Shown: positions 46,099-56,892 of the stretch, in pieces
Position numbering within the stretch: position 1 is the stretch's first letter
Layout: each line of letters opens with the position of its first letter
DNA from: Lampropedia puyangensis
GTDB lineage: Bacteria; Pseudomonadota; Gammaproteobacteria; Burkholderiales; Burkholderiaceae_C
Assembly: GCF_004833285.1 (NCBI RefSeq)
Contig: NZ_STFG01000001.1
Location: forward strand, 1-64,000
DNA length: 64,000 bases
Reading direction: 5' to 3'
Notes under the pieces: model-generated
Told to the model about the DNA's origin: nothing
The model's database searches: none
What the model saw: the letters and a program-made list of their open reading frames with translations, nothing else
Position numbers and translations under genes: made by a program

Positions 46099-49000
46099 TC
46101 AATGGGAAGCAGAAGACGGAGCCGATGGCATGGAAGGGGCGACGTTGCTATGGGGTGCAGAGGTCTGGGCTGCAAGCTTGCGGCTTGCACCTGGCGACCA
46201 CCATTGCCGCAGGCGTTCCAAATACAAATACAGCACAGGGGTGGTGTACAGCGTGAGCAATTGACTGATGGCCAGTCCGCCGATGATGGCAATCCCCTGT
46301 GGGCGACGCAGTTCTGCCCCCTCGCCAAAGCCCAAGACAAGTGGCATGGCGCCAAGCAAAGCAGCGAAGTTGGTCATCAGGATGGGGCGTAAGCGTTGCT
46401 GCGCGGCTTGTGCGATGGCCGTTTGTGCAGGTAAGCCCAGTCTGCGCTGCGCATCAAGCGCAAAGTCAATCATCAAGATGGCATTTTTCATCACCACCCC
46501 AATCAGTAAAAACAGGCCCAGCAAGGCAATCAAACTAAATGGTGTGCCTGAGAGTTGTAGTGCAAGCAACGCGCCAATGCTAGCGCAGGGCAGGGTAGAG
46601 AGGATGGTCAGTGGGTGCAATGTGCTTTCGTAGAGCATGCCCAGCACCAGATACACCGCAATCAGAACCCCGAGAATCAACCATGGTTGGCGCTTGACCG
46701 TGGCCTCAATGCTGATGGTGTCTGCTGTGCGCTCGCCAGTGTATATATTGGCTGGCAGCATCAGGCTGGTTAAGGCCTGTTCAATGGCCGCTTTGGCTTG
46801 CAGTTCTGTAGTGCCGGTGGCGAGTCCATATTCAATCCCTAGAGCGGCAAATTGGCTGTCATGAAAGACTCGGTCTTGCGAGAGTCCATAGCGCCAGGTT
46901 GAGAAGGCTGACATGGGCACCCTAAGCCCTTGCGTGTTGATGATGTAGACCTGCTCCAGTGCTGCGGGTTCGCTGCCAAACAGCGGGTCTAATTCCATCA
47001 CAACTTTGTATTGGTTGAGGTTGTCATACAGCGTGGCAACTTGGCGCTGCGAGAACGCATTATTCAGGGCAGACGCGATGGCGTTCATGCCCACGCCAAG
47101 CCGCTGAGCCGCTTCGCGGTCGATCGTCAGCTCGACCTGTTGTGCATCTTCTGAGCCGGGCACATTGACGTTGACCAGCTCTGGCAAGGCTTCCAGTGCA
47201 TCGCCAATAGGGCGGGCCCACTGGCGCAGGGTACTGGTGGAATCTGAACGCAGTGCCAGAAAATATTCGCCTTCTCCACCGTGCTGGCCCGTTTGCAAAC
47301 GGATGTCTTGCTCCACATTCACAATCAACATGGCGCCTGGCAATGAAGGTGCGGAAGCGCGCAGGCGGGCGGCCACTTCAGCTGCGCTTACACGCCGCTC
47401 AGCCAATGGTTTGAGGCGAATGCGAAACCATGAATTGCTGATACCACCTCGCCCGCCACTGGTACCAGTGACATCCGCCACAGCCGGGTCCGCCAGAATA
47501 TGCTGGCGGAATGCTTCGACTTTGGGTTGCATGACCTGAAAGGAAAAACCATCGTCACCACGGACAAAACCGCTGAGTTGCCCTGTGTCTTGCGTGGGTA
47601 GCATGCTTTTGGGCAGATGTGTGTACAGCCAGGCGTTGGCCGCAATCAGTCCCGCCATCAGCAGCACAATCAGCCAGCTGTGGCGTAGAACCCATGCCAA
47701 GGTCAGGGCGTACATGGCTTTGAAATCTGCGAAGAGTGCCTGGCCATGCAGCACGAAAGGATGGCTGCTTGCGTGATTACGAGGCGATAAGGTGTGCGCG
47801 CACAGTGCTGGTGTGAGGCTAATTGAAACCAAAAGCGATAGAACAATGGCAGCCACCAATGTGATGGAGAACTCCCGGAACAGCTTCTCGACCACGCCAC
47901 CCATGAACAGAATGGCGATGAAGACCACTACCAAAGCCGCATTCATCGCGATCAATGTTGGGCCTACTTCCGAGGCGCCCCGCAAGGCGGCGCGCCATAC
48001 GCCAAAACGGCTTCTACTTTTATTGTGGGGTAGGTTGGCGTGCGAGTATGGCGGTGTGTGCGGCAATACAGGCCGGTACTTGTGCAAATGCCGTTGCACA
48101 TTTTCCAGCACAACCACAGCGTCATCGACCACCAAACCAGCGGCGACAATCAATGCCATGAGTGAGAGGTTGTTGAGGGAAAAGCCTTGCCACCACATGA
48201 TGATGAATGCACCTATCAGTGAAATTGGCAGGGCAACCGCAGGGATTAAGGCGCTGCGCAAGCTGCCTAAAAATGCCCACACGACAGCTACCACCAGCAA
48301 GCAGGTTAAGACCAGTGTCCATTGCGCTTCGCTCAAAGTTGCGCGAATGCCGGGTGAGCGGTCCATGACGACCGATAAGTTGGTATCAGCAGGCAGGAGT
48401 GCCTGCAACTGCGGCATGGCGGCATGAATAGCATCAATCGTTTGGACGATGTTGGCATCTTGCCGGCGACTGATCAGCAAGATCACTGCTGCATTGCGGT
48501 TGTGGTAGCCAGCGGTATAGCGGTTTTCTACGGAGTCGCTCACCACCGCCACATCGCGTAGGCGCACAACTGCCCCTGCGTTTTGGTGCACGATCAATTG
48601 CTCGAAATCTTCTGCCGTACGCATGCCTGATGACAGTGCCAGTTGCCAGCGTTGACTGCCAGTTTCTACTTGCCCCAGTGGGCGCCATGCATTGGCGCCA
48701 TTGATGGCGCGGCGCACATCCTCCATCGACAATCCCTTGTGGATTAAGGCTGCTGCGTCTAGCTGCACGCGCACTGCAGGCAAGGAAGATCCATCGACCG
48801 TGACCTCCCCTACGCCGGTGATTTGTGCGATTTTTTGCGCCAAAATGGTCGATGCATTGTCATAGAGCGCAGCTGCTGGCAGCGATGTCGAACTCAAGGC
48901 CAGCGCCATGATCGGCGCCTGTGAGGGATTGACCTTGGTGTAGGTGGGGTTGCCTGACATGCCTGCAGGGAGTTGACTGCGCGAAGCATTGATGGCCGCT

Positions 49001-49329
49001 TGTACTTCGCGTGCGGCCTCGTTGATGTTGCGATCGAAGGCAAATTCCAAAGTCACGCGGGCCGAGCCTTGATTGCTGTTGGATTGAATTTTGGTTACGC
49101 CCGCAATGGCGCCAAGGGCTCGCTCAAGTGGCGCCGCAACGGTGCTGGCCATGCTTTCCGGGCTGGCTCCAGGCAGGTTGGCTCGGACCTCAATGACAGG
49201 GAAGTCGACCTGCGGCAAAGGGGCCACGGCAAGCATGCGCCAAGCCAGTAAGCCTGCGAGGACCATGGCAATGGCCAGCATGACGCAGGCAATGGGGCGA
49301 CGGATAAAGAAACGGGCGATGGAGTGCAT
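46099..49329 (-). CDS. RND-family efflux pump inner-membrane subunit (MdtC/MuxC-like)
   Basis: This 1076-residue proton-driven transporter has twelve membrane segments and two large periplasmic loops. It starts FFIRRPIACVMLAIAMVLAGL, and the proton-relay Asp pair is in AAGLVVDDAVVVLENVQRHL. Length and motifs fit the hydrophobe/amphiphile (HAE1) group and resemble MdtB/MdtC. No membrane-fusion protein gene lies upstream (49330-49466 is gene-free, then MtfA faces the other way) or downstream, so the adaptor must be encoded elsewhere. Confidence 0.92.
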   Translation of the reverse strand: MHSIARFFIRRPIACVMLAIAMVLAGLLAWRMLAVAPLPQVDFPVIEVRANLPGASPESMASTVAAPLERALGAIAGVTKIQSNSNQGSARVTLEFAFDRNINEAAREVQAAINASRSQLPAGMSGNPTYTKVNPSQAPIMALALSSTSLPAAALYDNASTILAQKIAQITGVGEVTVDGSSLPAVRVQLDAAALIHKGLSMEDVRRAINGANAWRPLGQVETGSQRWQLALSSGMRTAEDFEQLIVHQNAGAVVRLRDVAVVSDSVENRYTAGYHNRNAAVILLISRRQDANIVQTIDAIHAAMPQLQALLPADTNLSVVMDRSPGIRATLSEAQWTLVLTCLLVVAVVWAFLGSLRSALIPAVALPISLIGAFIIMWWQGFSLNNLSLMALIVAAGLVVDDAVVVLENVQRHLHKYRPVLPHTPPYSHANLPHNKSRSRFGVWRAALRGASEVGPTLIAMNAALVVVFIAILFMGGVVEKLFREFSITLVAAIVLSLLVSISLTPALCAHTLSPRNHASSHPFVLHGQALFADFKAMYALTLAWVLRHSWLIVLLMAGLIAANAWLYTHLPKSMLPTQDTGQLSGFVRGDDGFSFQVMQPKVEAFRQHILADPAVADVTGTSGGRGGISNSWFRIRLKPLAERRVSAAEVAARLRASAPSLPGAMLIVNVEQDIRLQTGQHGGEGEYFLALRSDSTSTLRQWARPIGDALEALPELVNVNVPGSEDAQQVELTIDREAAQRLGVGMNAIASALNNAFSQRQVATLYDNLNQYKVVMELDPLFGSEPAALEQVYIINTQGLRVPMSAFSTWRYGLSQDRVFHDSQFAALGIEYGLATGTTELQAKAAIEQALTSLMLPANIYTGERTADTISIEATVKRQPWLILGVLIAVYLVLGMLYESTLHPLTILSTLPCASIGALLALQLSGTPFSLIALLGLFLLIGVVMKNAILMIDFALDAQRRLGLPAQTAIAQAAQQRLRPILMTNFAALLGAMPLVLGFGEGAELRRPQGIAIIGGLAISQLLTLYTTPVLYLYLERLRQWWSPGASRKLAAQTSAPHSNVAPSMPSAPSSASH

Positions 49330-49466
49330 GGAGCGAATGCCAGAGATGCAGTCCGATCAGAAGTGAAGGCTGCGCAGCAGCGGCATCTTAAAACAGAATG
49401 AGTTGCATTTGTATGGCTGAGAGGTAAAGCCGTACGTGTGCAACCCATGCAAGTGAAGGAGGCGGT

Positions 49467-50360
49467 ATGTGGAAATGGTTAATGGGGCAAGGTGCAAGTG
49501 AAAAGCAAGTGCGGCGTGTGCAATCGCAGATCGACGATTCGCTTTGGAATGATTTGTGGCGCAGTATGCCTTTCTTGCATGGTTTGACGTCTCAAGAGCA
49601 AGCTGCGCTTAAACGCAAAAGCGCTTGGTTTTTAGCCAGTAAAACGTGGGATGGTGTTGGTGGTCTACAAGTGACCGATGCCATGGCGTTGTGCATTTCG
49701 ATGCAGGCTTCATTGCCCATTTTGTACTTGGGAGAGCAGTGGTATGAAGGCTGGAGCGGGGTGCTTGTTTACCCGCACGCCTTTATTACTGCACATAGCC
49801 ATGTTGATGGCAGTGGGGTGGTGCATCGACAGCGAGCGGTGACTTATGGAGAAACTTGGGAGGGCGGGCCGATCATTTTGTCTTGGGAGGCTGTGCAGCC
49901 CGTTCCTGAGCCTGAACAGGCTCAGGAACGGGCGTTACACAGTAATGTCGTGATTCATGAATTTGCCCACAAGCTGGATATGGCCCACGGGGCTGCGGAT
50001 GGTATGCCCTATTTGAGGGGAACAGGAATTGATCCTGAACAATGGCTCCATACGTTGGAGGCTGCTTGGCAGCGCTTTGCAAGAACCGTGGAGTTGCTCG
50101 ATGCCGCTATAGGGCTGGACGTCGATCCTGACTCAGCGCAAGGGCAGGCGGTCTACCAGGGGCTACCACTTGATGCCTACGCAGCAGAAGACACGGTGGA
50201 ATTTTTTGCGGTCAGTTCTGAGGCGTTTTTCATCGATCCGCTACCTTTGCAGCAATGGCATCCTGCATGGTATTCGCTGTTGTCGCGCTTTTACCGTCAG
50301 GATCCCGCTGCGCGTATCACTATTAACGCGAGACGCGGTTTTCAGGCTACCCTTGATTAA
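49467..50360 (+). CDS. mtfA: MtfA-type zinc metallopeptidase
   Basis: This 297-residue M90-family peptidase has the zinc motif HEFAHKLDM (HExxH type, here HEFAH) near residue 171 and the downstream VEFFAVSSEAFF segment with a further Glu ligand. In E. coli MtfA binds the glucose regulator Mlc and has aminopeptidase activity. A segment just before HEFAH (VPEPEQAQERA) is encoded by a perfect palindrome and looks like an insertion. The gene is divergent from the RND pump and convergent with the GGDEF-EAL gene. Confidence 0.88.
   Translation: MWKWLMGQGASEKQVRRVQSQIDDSLWNDLWRSMPFLHGLTSQEQAALKRKSAWFLASKTWDGVGGLQVTDAMALCISMQASLPILYLGEQWYEGWSGVLVYPHAFITAHSHVDGSGVVHRQRAVTYGETWEGGPIILSWEAVQPVPEPEQAQERALHSNVVIHEFAHKLDMAHGAADGMPYLRGTGIDPEQWLHTLEAAWQRFARTVELLDAAIGLDVDPDSAQGQAVYQGLPLDAYAAEDTVEFFAVSSEAFFIDPLPLQQWHPAWYSLLSRFYRQDPAARITINARRGFQATLD
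49898..49933. repeat. Perfect palindrome inside mtfA, 15-bp arms
   Basis: GCCCGTTCCTGAGCC and its exact reverse complement flank a six-base loop (TGAACA), all in frame within mtfA. It resembles repetitive extragenic palindromes more than codon sequence. Confidence 0.8.
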
Positions 50361-50371
50361 GCTTGACCACC

Positions 50372-52525
50372 CTAACGGATGCGATGCAGCTTATTGTGGC
50401 TGTCTATTGGCGGGGCTTGGGGCGGCAGCAATTGAAAGCGCTGCTTCCAATCAGCAAGCATTTTCTCCACAGCTTCGGCAGGCATGGCTGGACTGAACAG
50501 GAAGCCTTGGCCAACTTCGCAACCTACAGTCAGCAGCGCGTTGCATTGCTGGCGCGTTTCAACGCCTTCGGCAATGATTTGTAAATTCAATGCGGGGCCG
50601 AGTTGGCATACGGCTTTCACAATGGCGGCAATCACCGTTTCGTCTTGCATACGGTGAATGAAATCGCGGTCGATCTTGATGCAGTCGACCGGATAATCGC
50701 GCAAGTTGGCAAAAGAGGAGTGGCCTGTGCCAAAGTCATCCAGCGCAATGCGAACCCCAGCTTTTTTCAATACGTTCAAGGATCTGCCGACGTACTCGGC
50801 ATTGCGTTCAGTCAGGCTGTGTTCGGTGACTTCGATCTCCACCAGCGTTGGCGGTAAGCCAAATTGCTGAATGCTATGGAGCAAACGTTCGGCGTAATCA
50901 TCACGTAAAAATTCTACCGGTGCTGCATTGAGCGAGATAGGCAGTAAGGGCAATCCTTGTTGGTACCAGCGGGCCATATCAGAGAAGACTTTTTGGCGCA
51001 TTTGTTCGCTGATTTTTGTGGCTGCGTCGTAGTTTTTGAACGCCTCCTCTACACCGCGTGGGTAGTGCAGGCCGGATGCGTCGCGCCATCGCAACAATGC
51101 TTCAAAGCCAATGACGCGGTCATCGGCCAGCGTGACTTTGGGCTGGTAATGCGGCTCAATGGCTTTGTCTCTCACAATTTGGCGAGAACGTTCAAGTTGA
51201 TCAGCCGCTCGGATGGCCGATTGCATCATCTTGATGCTGTACATCTGCACACCGCCGCGCCCACCGGCCTTGATGTCGTTGAGTGCGGTATCTGCAGCTT
51301 TTAATAAGCCAGAAAGGTCTTGCGCATCGCGTGGATATAGTGCGCAACCAATACTCATGCCGCCGTTGATTAGTTTTCCTGCATAGGTGACAGGGGCGTC
51401 AATCTGATGATGAACATGGCGCGCCAACTCCAGGAACTCACGGATATGGGTAAATCCTGAGTACACGATGGCGAATTCATCCCCCCCTAATCGGGCGATA
51501 AAGGCACTATCCGGAAGGCATGCCTGCAGGCGTTTGGAGAGTGCACGTAGCAAATGGTCTCCAGCTACATGCCCTAACGTATCGTTAACGTGCTTGAAAT
51601 GGTCCAGATCCAGCAGCATCAAGCCTACGAACTGGCGGCTGTCGTTGTGTTTGCGCAGGCTCCGCGTCAGCTGTGCCTGTAACACTCGGCGATTGGGCAA
51701 GCCTGTTAAAGCGTCGACTTCGCTGGCAATACGCAGCCGCTTTTCGGCTTGTCGCTGCAACGTGACATCCCGAGACAGGCAAAAGATGGCCGTGATTTCT
51801 CCTTGTGCATTGACAACCGGAGACAGTGCGTTGTCCCAATATTGGGTTTTCCCACCCGAGACGCTCATGCCAGCGAATTGCGTCTTTTTGCCTTGGCGAG
51901 CGGCACGGTTCAACGCGCGAAGGCCCGCTGCACGGACTTCCTGAGGTAAAAGATCCAGCCATCGCTGACCAAACCCTTCTGATTCGCTTACCCCTAACGC
52001 GCGGCAACCGGCCGCATTCATGTGCAGTACCCGCCCTTCGGGGCTGAGCATTTTGATGCAGTCGACGCTGGCATCGAGCATGTTTCGGTAATTTTGCAGC
52101 TCTTGCGTCAAGGACTGTACGTCGTCGTTCCTGGCTTGTACTGGGGTTGCCGTTATTTGCCAGGCGTTTTGGGCAATTTGGGCTGGCAAGGCAATGCTGC
52201 ACATCCAATGCCATTGCCAACCCGCAGGTGTCGAGAGTCTGCATTTGATATGCAGGGGGGCGTTCTTTTGTGTTGCTGCAATCCAGGCGGCTTGAGCCTG
52301 GTCGATGTCTTCAGGATGCAGGATTGTTAGCCAGTGGGTATTTTGCTTTGCTCCAGCTATTTCGGGAGCCTCGAAACTTTGCCATGTCTGATTGATAAAG
52401 ATGACAGTGCCGTCGGCATAGCCCATCCATGTGCCCGGTTCAACGGCAAACGCATGATCGTGCTTATCGGTTCTCGATAAGTCAGGAGGATCAAGTAAAT
52501 CGTGTTTGCTGAGTTTGGCACTCAT
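50372..52525 (-). CDS. PAS-GGDEF-EAL cyclic-di-GMP signalling protein
   Basis: This 717-residue protein has two PAS-like sensor regions (residues about 20-120 and 130-255), a GGDEF domain with the active motif RLGGDEF near residue 370, and an EAL domain starting GFEALLRW with DDFGTGHSS and EGVET intact. Both synthesis and breakdown of cyclic di-GMP are possible. There is no membrane segment, so it is cytosolic. The start at 52525 has AAAGGA correctly spaced, and an ATG at 52534 is too close to that site. Confidence 0.9.
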   Translation of the reverse strand: MSAKLSKHDLLDPPDLSRTDKHDHAFAVEPGTWMGYADGTVIFINQTWQSFEAPEIAGAKQNTHWLTILHPEDIDQAQAAWIAATQKNAPLHIKCRLSTPAGWQWHWMCSIALPAQIAQNAWQITATPVQARNDDVQSLTQELQNYRNMLDASVDCIKMLSPEGRVLHMNAAGCRALGVSESEGFGQRWLDLLPQEVRAAGLRALNRAARQGKKTQFAGMSVSGGKTQYWDNALSPVVNAQGEITAIFCLSRDVTLQRQAEKRLRIASEVDALTGLPNRRVLQAQLTRSLRKHNDSRQFVGLMLLDLDHFKHVNDTLGHVAGDHLLRALSKRLQACLPDSAFIARLGGDEFAIVYSGFTHIREFLELARHVHHQIDAPVTYAGKLINGGMSIGCALYPRDAQDLSGLLKAADTALNDIKAGGRGGVQMYSIKMMQSAIRAADQLERSRQIVRDKAIEPHYQPKVTLADDRVIGFEALLRWRDASGLHYPRGVEEAFKNYDAATKISEQMRQKVFSDMARWYQQGLPLLPISLNAAPVEFLRDDYAERLLHSIQQFGLPPTLVEIEVTEHSLTERNAEYVGRSLNVLKKAGVRIALDDFGTGHSSFANLRDYPVDCIKIDRDFIHRMQDETVIAAIVKAVCQLGPALNLQIIAEGVETRQQCNALLTVGCEVGQGFLFSPAMPAEAVEKMLADWKQRFQLLPPQAPPIDSHNKLHRIR

Positions 52526-53294
52526 GTAGGACATCCTTTGCCACGAGGCAGTCGCCAACTCCGGCGTTGCATCATATGAAACGAGATTAACACAAAATTG
52601 ACAAACATAAGTGACTATTGGTCTGATTCGTTATGTTCCAGCGCATCTTGTTCGCAAGAGGCGCCAAACAGGTTTTGATGAAAACAACAGTTGGCATTGG
52701 CATGGTATTGCGTTTAGTGCGTTCGTGGTTGTAGGCACTTGAATGCCATTAAGGCCAATTCGTAAACACTAGATTCACAGTTAGCGTCTTGATTAAAGGA
52801 AAAAACAGTCTCTGCGTTTGTTTTTCTAGTCAATCTCAATACCTCAGCGTTATTGCCGTGTTCTTGCTGCTGAGGCGTTTTTAGCATTGACCAGAGGAAT
52901 TGGCTATCCCTGAAATTGGTGAATTTCACGTGTTTTTATCCATGTGATATTCCACGCAACAAGCGTTTGCTAGCCTCTTGTGGGCATGGTCACAGGCGAT
53001 AGGGAATACGACGCAAGGCGTGCGTGAATACGAAAAGAGCCAATCAACATTCGCAATGCGGGGTATGCGCTGCGAATGTTGATTGGCTCTGGATTCGGTG
53101 TGCGAAGAGTGGCCCACCCGTGGCCCTTGACACGCCCACCCATGAAATTAAGCAGGGGCGCGCTGCAAGCGCTACAAAGCGAGCAGGTGTTGTTGTGCCA
53201 CTGAGCAAATACGCACGGGCAAGCAAAATGTTAAGGCATGCGTTCAATTGGCTGCTTTGAATGCAGTCCAATCAAACACATGTCAGGAGGGGTA
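52526..53294. other. 770-bp gene-poor region upstream of the GGDEF-EAL gene and downstream of ileS
   Basis: No gene could be supported. Several 60-80 codon frames exist on both strands but have no recognisable domain, and they cross a hairpin at 53036-53090. The side near 52526 should carry the GGDEF-EAL promoter. Confidence 0.4.
53036..53090. repeat. Perfect inverted repeat, 20-bp arms with 15-base loop
   Basis: The left arm at 53036-53055 begins AGAGCCAATCAACATT, and the right arm at 53071-53090 is its exact reverse complement. There is no T run, so it is not a typical terminator. It lies 205 bp beyond the ileS stop. Confidence 0.85.
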
Positions 53295-56162
53295 TTAGGC
53301 AATATGCCGCACTTCACCTGAACCGTACAGGTTGCTGATGGCGCGGGCTGATAGCTCAGGATGCTCGGTATCTTGCCCAACTGTTTCGCTGTAGTGCCAT
53401 GTCATTGCGCATTTTTTGCCAGGCGCAAGGGCAACTGCCACGGACAGGGCTTGGCCAGGTACGACTTGGGCTTGCGAGGTGATGAACACGTATTTGAGGT
53501 CTTCGCCCAAGCTGGTCAGTAGTTCATAGTCCGTAGGCGTAGCCGTGATGGTGATGGCTGCTTGCAGTGATGAGCCTAGATGGCCCTCTGTGCGCACCGC
53601 TTCAATTTCCTTGTTGGCCACATCACGGATGGCGCGGATGCGCTCCCATTTCTCGCACAGCCCGTCTGCGTTCGCTGTGGTTGGGATGTGGTAAAAAGTT
53701 TCGATGAAAATACTCTCGCTTTGGCCTGGCGCAAAGATGGGCCAAGCCTCTTCAGCGGTGAAGGACAGGAATGGTGCCATCCAGCGCAGCATGGCGTGGG
53801 TGATGTGCCAAAGCGCTGTTTGGGCACTGCGTCGCGCAAGGCTGTTTTCCTGCGTCACGTAGAGACGGTCTTTGAGCGCATCCAGATAGAACGCGCCCAA
53901 GTCTTCTGAGCAATACACCTGTAATTTGGCTACGACTGGGTGAAATTCATAGACTTTGTAGTGCGCCAAAATGTCTTCTTGCAAGGCGGCGGCACGTGCC
54001 AGTGCATACTGGTCGATTTCAAGCAACTGCTCTAGTGGCACGGCGTCTGTGGCTGGGTTGAAGTCGCTGGTGTTGGCCAGCAAAAAGCGCAAGGTGTTGC
54101 GAATGCGGCGGTATGAATCCACGACGCGGGCCAGCACTTTGTCATCGCCTGCGATGTCGCCTGAGTAGTCACTTGAAGCGATCCACAAGCGAATGATTTC
54201 TGCGCCGAGCTTTTTACTGACGGCATCAGGCTCAATGCCGTTACCCAGCGATTTGCTCATTTTTCGGCCTTGGCTGTCTACGGTGAACCCGTGTGTCAAT
54301 AAGCCTTTATAGGGTGCGCGACCATTCAATGCAGACGATAGCAGCAAAGAACTGTGGAACCAGCCACGGTGCTGGTCATGGCCTTCTAAATAGAGATCGG
54401 CCTCTTGGCCATGTGGGTGGCCATACGCAGCGTGTGTGCCATGCAGTACGTGTGAGAAGGTTGAGCCTGAGTCAAACCACACATCCAGAATGTCATTGAC
54501 TTTGTTGTATTGCGCCGCTTCTTCGGCGCCCAGAATGTCTTCAGGCGTGGTGCGGCTCCAAGCCTCAACGCCGCCTTCTTCCACAATGGCAATGGCTTTG
54601 TCAAAAAGCTCTAAGGTACGTGGGTGCAGTTGTTCTGTTTCTTTGTGCAGAAAGAACGGCAGGGGCACCCCCCAGTTGCGCTGGCGTGAAATGCCCCAGT
54701 CTGGCCGGTTGGCGATCATGTCGTGCAAACGCGCTTTGCCGTTGGCCGGGTAGAAGTTGGTTTGCTCAATGGCCGCTAAGGCTGTAGCGCGCAACGATAT
54801 GGCAGGCTTTTCCTTGGCGAACAGGCCTTCGCCTTCGTCCATGCGGACAAACCATTGCGCTGTTGCACGGTAGATCACGGGTGTTTTATGGCGCCAGCAA
54901 TGTGGGTAGCTGTGCGAGATGGTTTGGGTTGCCATCAAGCGACCAGCCAGTTTGAGCGCATCAAGAATGACGGGAACGGCTTTCCAGATGTACTGGCCGC
55001 CAAATAGCGGGAGATCGGCTGCATAGACACCGTTCGATTGCACGGGTGTCAAGATCTCAGTGTGTTTGAAGCCATAGCCCATGCAGGAGTTGAAGTCATC
55101 GACCCCATAGGCTGGCGCAGAGTGCACGATACCGGTACCGTCGTCTGCAGTGGCGTAGTCGGCCAAGATTACTGGCGCTAAGCGGCGGTAGCCTGCATCT
55201 ACCTCGTAGAGGGGGTGCTGAAATTGCAAGTTGGCCAGTTGCTTGCCTGCTACGGTTGCCACGATGCTGCCTTCAAGGGCGAAACGCTCAAGGCACTTTT
55301 CTACGAGGGGCAGTGCCAGCAGTAAATAGCCCTTGGCTGTATCGACCAGTGCATAGTCGATTTCAGGGTTTAAGTTCAGGGCCTGATTGGCTGGAATGGT
55401 CCACGCTGTTGTTGTCCAGATCACGACAAAGGCATCTTTAGCGGCGTCTGGCAAGGTCGGTAAGCCAAAGGCACTTGCCAAGGCTTGTGGATCGTTGGCT
55501 TTGAAGGCCACGTCCAACGTATCGGATTTCTTGTCTGCGTATTCAATCTCGAACTCAGCCAAGGATGACTGGCAGTCAAAGCACCAGTAGACGGGCTTGA
55601 GGCCACGGTACAGAAACCCTTTTTCCATGACCTTTTTCAGCACGCGCAACTCGCCAGCTTCGTTGGCAAAGTTCATCGTTTTGTAGGGGTTGTCCCAATC
55701 GCCCAAAACACCAAGGCGTTTGAAGCCAGCCATTTGCTGGTCAATTTGCTCCTGCGCGAATGCGCGCGCTTTGGCTTGCATGTCATCGCGGCTGAGGTTG
55801 CGTCCATGCAGCTTTTCGATGGCATTTTCAATGGGCAGCCCATGGCAGTCCCAGCCAGGAATGTAGGCCGCGTCAAAACCATCGAGCTGGCGGGATTTGA
55901 CGATCATGTCCTTGAGGATTTTGTTGACAGCATGGCCCATATGGATTTGTCCATTCGCATAGGGGGGGCCGTCGTGCAGCACAAACAAGGGCTGGCCTTT
56001 GCGCGCTGCGCGTAACTTCTGGTACAGCCCTTGTTCTTCCCACTTGGCAATCCATGCTGGTTCGCGCTTGGGCAGGTCACCACGCATGGGAAATGGGGTG
56101 TCGGGCAGATTCAGTTTGCTGCGGTAATCGTTAGCTGTAGCAGGGCTTTTTTCGTTAGACAT
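53295..56162 (-). CDS. ileS: Isoleucyl-tRNA synthetase
   Basis: This 955-residue class I synthetase charges tRNA-Ile. The HIGH motif is [15 protein letters not shown] near residue 70, the KMSKS motif is [11 protein letters not shown] near 628, and the CP1 editing domain lies between them ([17 protein letters not shown]). The C-terminus ends soon after the anticodon domain, without the usual four-Cys zinc finger being clear, although CAMTWHYSE with one Cys remains. It stands apart from ribF and lspA, which often neighbour it. Confidence 0.96.
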   Translation of the reverse strand: MSNEKSPATANDYRSKLNLPDTPFPMRGDLPKREPAWIAKWEEQGLYQKLRAARKGQPLFVLHDGPPYANGQIHMGHAVNKILKDMIVKSRQLDGFDAAYIPGWDCHGLPIENAIEKLHGRNLSRDDMQAKARAFAQEQIDQQMAGFKRLGVLGDWDNPYKTMNFANEAGELRVLKKVMEKGFLYRGLKPVYWCFDCQSSLAEFEIEYADKKSDTLDVAFKANDPQALASAFGLPTLPDAAKDAFVVIWTTTAWTIPANQALNLNPEIDYALVDTAKGYLLLALPLVEKCLERFALEGSIVATVAGKQLANLQFQHPLYEVDAGYRRLAPVILADYATADDGTGIVHSAPAYGVDDFNSCMGYGFKHTEILTPVQSNGVYAADLPLFGGQYIWKAVPVILDALKLAGRLMATQTISHSYPHCWRHKTPVIYRATAQWFVRMDEGEGLFAKEKPAISLRATALAAIEQTNFYPANGKARLHDMIANRPDWGISRQRNWGVPLPFFLHKETEQLHPRTLELFDKAIAIVEEGGVEAWSRTTPEDILGAEEAAQYNKVNDILDVWFDSGSTFSHVLHGTHAAYGHPHGQEADLYLEGHDQHRGWFHSSLLLSSALNGRAPYKGLLTHGFTVDSQGRKMSKSLGNGIEPDAVSKKLGAEIIRLWIASSDYSGDIAGDDKVLARVVDSYRRIRNTLRFLLANTSDFNPATDAVPLEQLLEIDQYALARAAALQEDILAHYKVYEFHPVVAKLQVYCSEDLGAFYLDALKDRLYVTQENSLARRSAQTALWHITHAMLRWMAPFLSFTAEEAWPIFAPGQSESIFIETFYHIPTTANADGLCEKWERIRAIRDVANKEIEAVRTEGHLGSSLQAAITITATPTDYELLTSLGEDLKYVFITSQAQVVPGQALSVAVALAPGKKCAMTWHYSETVGQDTEHPELSARAISNLYGSGEVRHIA

Positions 56163-56892
56163 GGCGGTTCAATCAGGCTCAAGCATGGCACGCTGGTGCT
56201 GGTGTTCAGCACACGAGGCGCAAAAGGTGTTCATTGGTGTGGCAGTGCAGGGCTGCCGCAGTGAGTGTCGGCGCTGACGCTGCGTGCAAGGAATCAGATC
56301 GGCTGGCTGGAGGATTGACTGAGGGGAATCTCAGCTTTTGGTTACCAGTGCCAAAAAGGGGAGCAGCGTTATGGCGCCATCAAATTCGATCGCGCGTAGT
56401 CTGCCGCCGGGTTTGGGCGAATTGTGTTTCTGCATCAAGCCGCTGAGCCTGCACCCACGCAGTGGCCTGCGGCAAATCCACCGGACAGGCCAGAGCGAAG
56501 GAAACAAAGAAGGTGCAGCGCATGAAAAACGGAGCAGGCGTAAAAAAGAAGTGTGATAACGGGGCAACTGGCGTGGCGGTTGCCTAGCGAGTGCCCACTG
56601 GGCACGATAGAGCCAAACGTGCATTCTACCCGCTGTTACTCAAGGCTGAGTGAGGTGGAGCAGCCGTGCGCGATAGGATGTTTTTGTCTTTTATCGCGAT
56701 GAACGGCTAAAATAGCGCGTTTTGCATCGTTTGTTCGGGCGCAGATGAAAGGCTTTTTGCCTTGGCTTGCGGCTAGATGGGGTGCATCGACCGTGTTTGC
56801 GCGCCAGAGAAGGCGTTGCATCTTTTAGAAGCTTTGGGGACGCGCAATGGCTGCGTTTGCTGGCTTCTTTCCTCTCAAAACTGACACTTTTT
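56163..56892. other. 730-bp gene-free region between ileS and efp
   Basis: Only short frames without recognisable domains occur, the longest being 97 codons on the minus strand (56331-56624). The start side holds the ileS promoter and the end side the efp promoter. Neither the earP nor the ribF gene that often sits here in relatives was found. Confidence 0.4.

Noticed and set aside
52714-53271. Several 62-78 codon frames on both strands
   Set aside because: They overlap one another and the perfect hairpin, with no family match. The apparent repeated peptide pattern comes from the inverted repeat itself.
56331-56624. 97-codon minus-strand frame between ileS and efp
   Set aside because: No domain, odd composition rich in Arg, Leu, Pro and Ser, and no ribosome-binding site.
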